Shown: positions 57,650 through 64,000 of the stretch, piece by piece
How positions within the stretch are numbered: the stretch's first letter is position 1
Layout: the number at the start of each line of letters is the position of its first letter
Source: Phyto melanocephala
Lineage: Eukaryota; Arthropoda; Insecta; Diptera; Rhinophoridae
Assembly (NCBI GenBank): GCA_941918925.1
Contig: OW799235.1
Location: 40,446,701-40,510,700 of the forward strand
Direction: 5' to 3'
DNA: 64,000 nt
Translations under genes and position numbers: made by a program
Notes under the pieces: generated by a model
What the model saw: only the letters and a program-made list of their open reading frames with translations
Told to the model about the DNA's origin: nothing
The model's database searches: none

Positions 57650-58945
57650 TTTTGTTAAGTATGTGGCGATCTAACCTTAAATTCTCAACGGGAGACAATA
57701 TCTTCCAAGGTCAAAGATACTTATCGCCGTTATTTTGGGTTTCCTATCGATGATAGAGATACAAATTGGCTGCCATAAATAGTTGTAGTAGCTGTGCAAG
57801 TTCTTTAAGAAGTTGTGTAAAAGGAAGTTATAAGTCTTTGCCGTTTATGAAGCCAGCGATTTGGAGTGAACCACCAAATCATCAAAATGATTGCTACTTT
57901 TGCCATAATAAAACACGTGGGTTTACGAAAAAAACCAAAAATAAAGTTACATATCCAAATACTTCATGCGTCAAACGACCAGTTTACCAGCTTACAAGTA
58001 AATTTTTACCTCCATTGCCTCCTAGAGACAATGAAGAAGATGGGCTTTCTGCAGCAACTGAATCCACTTACGCCAGCATGGGTGTTTCTTCGCATTCACT
58101 TAGAAGTCCAACGAGTACACCTTATTTTCCGAATTAAACTGATAGGAATAACTTAGTTCGTAAATTAGGGCTCTCAAAAATAAGTCTAAGCTTTTTGCAT
58201 CCCAATCAAAAGAATGGAATTTGGTGCAAAAGGACGTTAACGTCTCGTACTTTCGAAATAGAGAGCAACCTTTTTGGAGTTATTTCAGCAGATAGGAAGG
58301 TTTGGTAGTTTGTGGTAATACTGATGGACTCTTGCGACAACTGTATTTTATTCATAAATTTGAGGATTGGCGGCTTTTTATTGATTCATCCAAGACAAGT
58401 TTAAAAGCCGTTTTACTTCGCAATGGCAACAAATTTTCATCGGTCCCGCTCGCGTATGCAAGAAATATGAAAGAAAACTATTGTAGCATGAAAATGATAC
58501 TACAAACAATTTTTATATTCCCATTACTCATGGAACGTATGTGCAGATTTGAAAGTCGTAGCAATGTTAAATGGATTGCAAAGTGGATATACTAAGTTTT
58601 ATTGCTGCTTATATAAATGGGGTAGCCGCGCAAAAGAAAAAGACTAGATACAATGTTAAAATTTTGCCGAAAAGAGTAAATTTTATTCCAGGATAAAAAA
58701 ATGCAGCAGAAGAGCATTAAATTCAAAAAGAACAAACTCTTCTGCCTCCTCTTGATATAAAGCTAGGCCTAATAAAAATTTTTTCAAGGCAATGAACAAG
58801 GACGGTGAAAGCTTCCTATACATTAAGAGCGAATTTCCTAGAATCAGATGCTAAGGTAAAAGAAGGCATATTTGTAGGTTCACAAATACTACAGCTTATA
58901 AGGGACGAGATCTTTAAAACGAAATTGAATGATGTGGAAGAATGA
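57650..58945 (+). pseudogene. Decayed gene of the unnamed FVGxQI/EHGERFHQ protein family
   Basis: Motifs of one protein in order, in changing frames. An N-terminal Cys/His part: CSSCASSLRSCVKGS and LPFMKPAIWSEPPNHQNDCY, then FCHNKTRGF and NKVTYPNTSCVKRPV (57776-57980; C-x2-C and C-x2-C-H pattern, zinc-binding-like). Then WRLFIDSSKTSLKAVLLRNG (58370-58430), AYARNMKENYCSMKMI, C.DLKVVAMLNGLQSGYTKF (about 58545-58605), NFFKAMNKDGESFLYIKSEF (about 58780-58840), KEGIFVGSQILQLIRDEIF (58860-58917) and KLNDVEE. After that the similarity ends, well short of the family's usual C terminus. I know this family from many animal genomes as unnamed multi-copy genes but know no function. The inverted repeats around it suggest a transposase or accessory protein (inference). 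Confidence 0.75.
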
Positions 58946-59004
58946 ACATGGACAGCTTAAGCTACTTTTTTATTTTAATAATGTTTCCTAAATAAAAATT
59001 AATA

Positions 59005-59121
59005 GGGCCGTATTCATAAAAAATATTTTAGGTTTATTAAAGGCTTATTTGACAGATGTTGTAGAGAAATTTGTCAAATAAGCCTTCAAATAACCTAAAA
59101 TATTTTTTATGAATACGGCCC
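59005..59121. repeat. Near-perfect 50-bp-arm foldback
   Basis: The arms 59005-59054 (GGGCCGTATTCATAAAAAAT...) and 59072-59121 differ at about three positions and leave a 17-nt loop. The outermost GGGCC is GC-rich against an AT-rich element. It looks like a small MITE inserted into the 3.9-kb transposon just behind its coding relic. Confidence 0.9.
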
Positions 59122-60193
59122 ATAGTTATTAACAAAAATGTTGTGTTATTTTAAATAAAATTGTCTGTAAATATTTTAAGTTTTTATTGTATTCCCTACA
59201 AGAAACGAGTGACTGAAACTAACACATACAAAATGTTTGTACTAACACTATTGCATCAATTTAATACATAATTCCTGCTACAGGAAAAATAATGCGTATG
59301 CAAGAGTGAGACAAGTAATGTATGTTGATTTTTTGACGTTTAAAAAAATGTTTGTAAAATTATTGTGTAAAATTTTTGATTCAGTGTTAAAAAAAGTAAT
59401 TTTTATTAAATAATTTGCAGTTCTTTCGACCAGGTTTTTTATAAAATACTCAAGAAATAAAAGGTAAGTACGAAAGGTAGCGGCCAAACATAAATATGTA
59501 TATGTCTTTGCATATTTTCATAATTTCTACTTTTAGTAATTCCAGCCATAATACCAATGACGCTAATACCATGGAAAGGATTAAAATGAGCCCCTGCAGG
59601 AAGCAGTGAAATTAACGTGAAATATTGTGATAAAAAAAGTGATGTCATGAAAAATATAATAATAAATAATATAAAAGATAATAAAGTTGTTTTATTGTAC
59701 AAGCTAGCTTTGACCGATATATACGTTAGCTTTGACCGATATATACGTTAAGTGTGACTACTATTTACATTATATTCGATTAGAAAAAGCTGTAGTGTAA
59801 GTAGTCCAGATATATGTTTTGCAGTCGACAGAACTAATAAGTAAGAGAAAGACGCAAAATCACATGTACACAAAAGTTTCAGTCATTTTTTTCACATTGC
59901 CCTTAAGAAACTAATAGAAACTTTAACCGATATATCAGTCACTAATACCAGTCATATAACCGGTCAAATGACCGTCACTGTTCTTGTAGGGTTATTATTT
60001 TATTTTAAGTATTGTATTCTAGTTATCTACAGGTGACGATACGGTGAGTGCTTTATGCGAGGCGTTGCTGCAAAATTACAATCTGGCAAATTTTTTTGCT
60101 TGTATTAGAAGTAAATAGTTGCCATTCATTGCTGCTGCAAGGCGCTTTAGTGCGCCCACTCTGACGTTGTTTGCTGCTTTACACATATTTGGT
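59122..60193. other. Right interior of the 3.9-kb transposon, unassigned
   Basis: Contains a short duplication, GCTTTGACCGATATATACGT twice (59708-59750). A minus-strand open stretch at 59439-59702 is hydrophobic with no recognised domain. The C-terminal coding half expected from the family is not detected here. Confidence 0.4.
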
Positions 60194-60657
60194 CAATATT
60201 GGGTACCTGCGGTAAATTGACAATAAAATCTACATTTTTTAACCGATTTTTATGGCTTATGTCTTTTTTTATTTCTTAGATAAGTAGTTGAATATTTGCT
60301 TTATATTTTTTTTAATTTCATTTTTAAATTGAAAAATATTACGAATTTTGCACGAAAAAATTTTTTTTTAATAGTTCCAATACGATAAGAGATAGAGAAA
60401 AATTTTATTCGATTAAAATAAATACAATTTTATTACACATCTTTTGGTGTTCTATTTTTGAAAATCGGATTAGTGGTTCTCGAGTTAAGATGAAATATGT
60501 ATTCGTACCTGATTAATTTAGGGGGAAAAATTTGCCACGCCCATAAAAAAATCCCGATCTGATGGAGAAAAACCGACAACGGATTTGAGTTCAGCGCATC
60601 AAAATCCAATTGGTCTACATAGTTTTATTTAATGGAGGATTTTGCTGCTGAGCAGTG
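60194..60657 (-). repeat. Right terminal inverted repeat arm
   Basis: Inverted partner of 56782-57290; ends CAGTG before TTA. Confidence 0.8.
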
Positions 60658-61034
60658 TTATTATAGGATTGCATTTAAACTTAAATCTAAGGTGATGTTG
60701 TTTTTGAGTTGTGTGATTGGGATTAGAATTACAGTTAAGCATAAAAAGTATACTGGACAAACAGTTCTTAGAATATTTTATAGAAAGTGTTTAATTTTTA
60801 TGGGAGGTACCACGACCACCTTAATAAATATATTTTCTATGTCCGTTCGGAGGACAGACTTAGAGCATGGGTGAACAAAATTTTAGAAATTGAATAAGTA
60901 GTTTCGAATAAAACTCATAACATACAAACACCCGTTCATATTAGATATATTATTAGTAATTAATATTAGTATAGAAGTATAGATTAGTATAAATCGAAAT
61001 ATGTTAAATATTCTTTCGTCAATGTGTTATTTCA
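60658..61034. other. Intronic sequence, nothing recognised
   Basis: Between the transposon and the short MITE; includes GGTACCACGACCACCTTAAT, possibly a scrap of the ATATTCGGCC family. Confidence 0.35.
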
Positions 61035-61270
61035 ATAGCGGAAGTCTCCCTTCGTTGTAAAAAGATCATGCAAATGTTGCAGATCTTGCAAGTCTAGTAT
61101 ATATTCTATTGCAAACTGTTTTTAGTATTGGAAATAAGTGCTTGAGTGGGAAATGTAATTTAAGTGTAAATTGTTTTTGTGGTATTGCAAACTTTAGAAC
61201 ATATACTAGACTTGCAAGATCTGCAACATTTGCATTATCTGCTTACAACGAAGGTTGATTTCCGCTAATG
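61035..61270. repeat. MITE, short version (TIR GCAAATGTTGCAGATCTTGC)
   Basis: The ends AGCGGAAGTCTCCCTTCGTTG and AACGAAGGTTGATTTCCGCT are inverted, and the inner arms ATGCAAATGTTGCAGATCTT...ACTAGACTTGCAAGATCTGC pair for another 45 bp. Interior AACTGTTTTTAGTATTGG as in the long version at 45617. About 235 bp, no coding. Confidence 0.85.
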
Positions 61271-61473
61271 CTGTTACTGTGATTCTAAAATTTTATTATT
61301 TGCAATGATTAAAGTAACTCTAGGTAAATCTTTAACAGTTGCACAAAAATTGTTCACTTAATGGTGAAACAATTAAGTAACCTAGTAATTAATTGCATTT
61401 ATCTAATAAGTTACCTGGAATTTTTAACAAAATCTTTAATATCAATTGATAATACTATGCTATATCTACTTAC

Positions 61474-61609
61474 GTTGCCAGTTGCTCAATGCCAAGTGAG
61501 TGAAGGACTGTCGGCAGACTCGGAAGTGAATGACATGTAGTTAGCTTATTTTGTCGCGGGTAGTACAAAGTCAATACAATACAACTTTCCTCCTTCATAG
61601 TTAAGCCAC
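61474..61609 (-). CDS. MOXD1/DBH-like monooxygenase gene, copper-domain exon
   Basis: 136 bp between TTTTCTTGCAG and GTAAGTAGATAT. Phase 1 in (the split Gly codon G|GT joins perfectly with the preceding exon) and phase 2 out. It encodes GGLTMKEESCIVLTLYYPRQ and then NKLTTCHSLPSLPTVLHSLG-I-E-Q-L-A-T. It aligns with the end of the C-terminal copper domain (Cu2_monoox_C), where PHM, DBH and MOXD1 have an E-M-C word whose Met is a ligand of the catalytic copper (CuB). Here the word is E-S-C. The neighbouring Gly-Gly, Cys and YYPR are conserved, so the alignment is secure. The change may abolish or alter hydroxylase activity. Confidence 0.93.
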
Positions 61610-61904
61610 CTGCAAGAAAATAAAGTACAACACCGAATTGAGATTAAACAAAACAAAAAAGTTGAAGGAAATAACTTCAAGGTAATAAATAACTTAAAGG
61701 TAATAAATATATATAGAAAATGCAATAATAAGTAATATAACCACGGAAATATTTTATTTTTGGTGCTGGGTATAAAACTGAATAAATAATACACTAATTA
61801 CCGAAATAATATGAACATGTAACTGTATAAAAATAATTCAGATGCAAAGGAATTAGTCTCGAAAATTCCTCACAGAATTCAGTCACTGGGTAGAATTTTT
61901 TTAT
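61610..61904. other. Intronic sequence, nothing recognised
   Basis: Short AT-rich stretch of the 1,124-bp intron. Confidence 0.4.
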
Positions 61905-62520
61905 ATCCTCCAAAAGGAAATGCTGTGGGGTTTATATACTTTGTTTTTCCGTATGTAACACATCGAAATTTTAATTTTTGAATGCATAAAGTATACATTT
62001 TTGGAGTCGTTATTTTATTCAAGCAAGATGTCCGTCCATCTGTTGAATGCACGATACAGCTCAAAAAGAAAACGCTAGGAGAACGTAATTTTGCCAGAGT
62101 ATTTCCATCAAAAATGTCTAGTAACAAAAATGGGCTAAACCGTCCAATTGAGAAAAGATCAATAGCTAATCATGCAAGAGTACGCCAAACAAAAATTTAT
62201 TTCTGACGTCGAACGAAATGCAACGAAGTAGACTGACAAAATATCACGAGTATAATTTTTTGAGTAAAAAAGGATGCTATAATCCGTATAATACGAAAGA
62301 AGTTATTGATCAAAATGTACGAAAATTTACCCAGCATAGGATCTTTTGTAGTCTATTTCAAATTTCAAATGACATAAAGCCGACAAAATTTGATTAAAAA
62401 CTGACAAAATTATATGTACAATTCTAAAATTTCGCAAGCAGTGCTTCTTGGTTAATAGATTTGTAATACCAGAAAATTAAGGTGACACGCCCATTCATAA
62501 ATTTAATAATTACTCAATAG
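61905..62520 (-). repeat. 3' part of the GTGGGCGTGTC repeat subfamily, inverted
   Basis: GTATGTAACACATCGAAATTT, GATGTCCGTCCATCTGTTG, GCACGATACAGCTC, AAAAATGGGCTAAACCGTCC and GGTGACACGCCCA, in inverted order relative to 24820-25740. Intronic. Confidence 0.7.
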
Positions 62521-62733
62521 ACTAAATTCATATAATTATTCAATGGATAAAGATTTTGGAAGAATTACGTACTCTATATTGAAATATGTAAGCCCATTTA
62601 TTATTTTATTTTAACTTGTTATGTATATAAATAAAACAAAATTTCGAAATTCCGAATCCAGGGACTTATAAAAAGCGGTTCCGATTGATATTCCCAGTAC
62701 ATACTTATAAAAATTATCTTGTAAAATACTTAC

Positions 62734-62896
62734 CTAAGGTTATTGCATTCCTTGACGAACTATTGTATATGCATTCAGCAATAAGTCTATCGCCTGGCAA
62801 TGCCTCGACTGGTGTGGACAGACGACGAAATTCCTGATATGCTACATCTATATTGCTGTCATGTGCAATTGGTGGCAATTCCTCGGTTCGGCGTAT
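62734..62896 (-). CDS. MOXD1/DBH-like monooxygenase gene, coding exon
   Basis: 163 bp between TCTATTATAG (acceptor) and GTAAGTATTTT (donor). Phase 0 in, phase 1 out. It encodes IRRTEELPPIAHDSNIDVAY, then QEFRRLSTPVEALPGDRLIA, then ECIYNSSSRNAITL. The words FRRL..PVE.LPGD.L..EC.YN...R...T.GG are diagnostic of the C-terminal copper domain of ascorbate-dependent copper type II monooxygenases, closest to MOXD1. The Cys is one of the domain's disulfide Cys. One N-glycosylation site (NSS). The family hydroxylates amine-type substrates in the secretory pathway; the substrate here is unknown. Drosophila relatives are CG5235 and olf413; I cannot say which is the orthologue. Upstream exons lie outside the window. 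Confidence 0.94.
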
Positions 62897-63318
62897 CTAT
62901 AATAGATTCGCTTATTAACATTTGCCCATTACTATGAAATAATAAGTGTGTGTGTGCAAAAGTTTCAAGTGCACTTTTTTCAAAAATTTACCCAAAGACC
63001 TAGATAGCGTTAAATTTGTAAGCTGGAGAATTCATTTGAATTTCAAAATTAAATTTTTTTGAAATTAAGCAAAACTATCTCGTATTTGTACCAGATATTT
63101 TGAATCTGACTTTTCGGCTTTACTTTTTACGAATAGAAAATAACATCGCATTAACATTTTAAATAATAATTAACATTGGCCTTGCCTTTGCACTTAATTA
63201 ACAATATAATTTGTAACAATTATTTTTCATTTAACTTAAGGTTTTTTATTTATTACCCATGTAATGAATATCAATTTTAAAGTACTCGTTTGTGCGGATA
63301 CATACATATGTATATATA
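62897..63318. other. Intronic sequence, nothing recognised
   Basis: AT-rich; no further exon of the monooxygenase-like gene is visible up to the window end. Confidence 0.45.
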
Positions 63319-63822
63319 AAGGGTGGTTAAATTTTAAGGGTCGATATTGATTTTGAATCAATCAATCATGTATAAAGCAAAATATTGCCCAAATGGCCGC
63401 CGCAAGCTCGGCTGCACACCTCCATCCGATGGTCCAAATTTTCAATGACAATGTTGATATTCAATTGTTGGGTACGATGATGAGTCGAGGTTGACTGCTC
63501 TTTTGGCACGCTATCCCGAAAAACAACAATGTTTTCCGTCCAACGAACTAAGAAGGCATTCACAGATGTTTTCACATTTAATACAGACCTGTTTTGCTGA
63601 AATTTAAATATTTTCCACAATTCTTCCGATTGTGGACGAATTTGAACGATTATGTTGACCAAAAAAATCACGAAGTGTACGAAATGCATTTTGATTTGAA
63701 CGCCCATATTTATAAGTAGCCTGAATATCTTTAACGCGTTGCTCGATTGTGAAATGAAATGCAGAAAAAAACTTGACGTTTAGGTGTGATTCACATTCAA
63801 CATCAGCCCTAAAAATTTAACC
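63319..63822 (-). mobile_element. Internally deleted mariner family B copy
   Basis: TA, then AAGGGTGGTTAAATTTTAAG at the left. The right end is damaged after CAGCCCTAAAAATTTAACCA. The minus strand has the N-terminal helix-turn-helix (YKYGRSNQNAFRTLRDFFGQ, then HNRSNSSTIGRIVEN), FQQNRSVLNVKTSV, ENIVVFRDSVPKEQ, and then TQQLNINIVIENLDHRMEV with ACGGHLGNILLYT before the left end. Everything containing the catalytic Asp residues is gone; a roughly 500-bp non-autonomous derivative. Confidence 0.75.
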
Positions 63823-64000
63823 ATTGTCGGACTTTATGATGTGTAAGTTTTATTGGTTGTAAATTTTAAGAACACTTGCTGCTAATTCTTAGTGTCCGTT
63901 ACGCTCCTCATTTGTACTATACTTTTGTGTGTTTTTTATGGATTAAGTATTCCTACCAAGAGCAATCAACAACTCCTTTATTCTTAAAAATATTTTAGGT
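63823..64000. other. Intronic sequence at the window edge
   Basis: Nothing recognised. Confidence 0.4.

Larger units (their letters stand above)
56782..60657 (+). mobile_element. 3.9-kb DNA transposon with ~0.5-kb terminal inverted repeats
   Basis: The left end CACTGCTCTGCAAAAAATAA (56782) and the right end CACTGCTCAGCAGCAAAATC (read inward from 60657) open two inverted arms, 56782-57290 and 60194-60657. They share GCGCTGAACTCAAATCCG, TTTTATGGGCGTGGCAAATT, GATGTGTAACAAAATTGTAT (variants) and, innermost, CGCAGGTACCCAATATT. TTA flanks both sides (56779-56781, 60658-60660), a possible 3-bp target duplication. The interior carries the decayed gene at 57650-58945, a foldback at 59005-59121, and 1 kb of unknown sequence. 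It sits in an intron of the monooxygenase-like gene, same region but opposite strand. Confidence 0.8.

Noticed and set aside
59439..59702. Hydrophobic 87-codon minus-strand frame
   Set aside because: Lies inside the transposon, no known domain, no exon signals in phase with the monooxygenase-like gene.

Overview
The window looks like nuclear DNA of a higher (schizophoran, probably calyptrate) fly. It is strongly AT-rich, has dipteran-style interspersed repeats with phrases such as ATATTCGGCCGTGCCGAAT and a GACGGACAGACGG minisatellite, and carries Tc1/mariner, hAT, LINE and Gypsy relics in different states of decay. The species cannot be resolved from sequence alone. No prokaryotic feature, CRISPR array or intact virus is visible.

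Only one host gene is well supported. It lies on the minus strand in the right part of the window, and its last four coding exons are at 62734-62896, 61474-61609, 55953-56121 and 51301-51591. Splice sites, phases and protein similarity agree: the exons encode the C-terminal part of a copper type II, ascorbate-dependent monooxygenase-like protein (MOXD1 / DBH-like family). Its 5' exons lie beyond position 64000. Its introns are full of mobile DNA.

From 1 to about 51 kb there is no convincing host gene. The contents are: (a) Tc1/mariner copies and relics at 0.5-1.5, 7.5, 13.3, 30.9, 41.8 and 49.9 kb; (b) a 374-bp unit in two direct and two inverted copies (2.3-3.7 kb) whose core looks like a hammerhead ribozyme, with a related hairpin at 7.25 kb and weaker analogues at 14.2 and 43.6 kb; (c) LINE pieces at 19.2-20.3, 21.6-22.5 and 36.1 kb, the last a fresh 5'-truncated insertion with a perfect 12-bp target duplication; (d) a Gypsy integrase relic, a hAT relic and a relic of a DUF7869-like protein; (e) at least a dozen copies of a hairpin-ended repeat family; (f) a 121-bp tandem array inside a CTAGCC...TATATAGAT repeat; (g) several foldback MITEs, some nested.

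The most interesting items are the hammerhead-like tandem repeat (a candidate animal retrozyme or Penelope-like remnant); a 3.9-kb transposon at 56782-60657 with ~0.5-kb terminal inverted repeats, whose interior carries a decayed copy of a widespread unnamed protein family (two more loci share its ends, one also carrying the protein); a mariner copy whose 177-bp inverted repeats were made from its own 3' coding end; and loss of the expected copper-ligand methionine in the monooxygenase-like gene.
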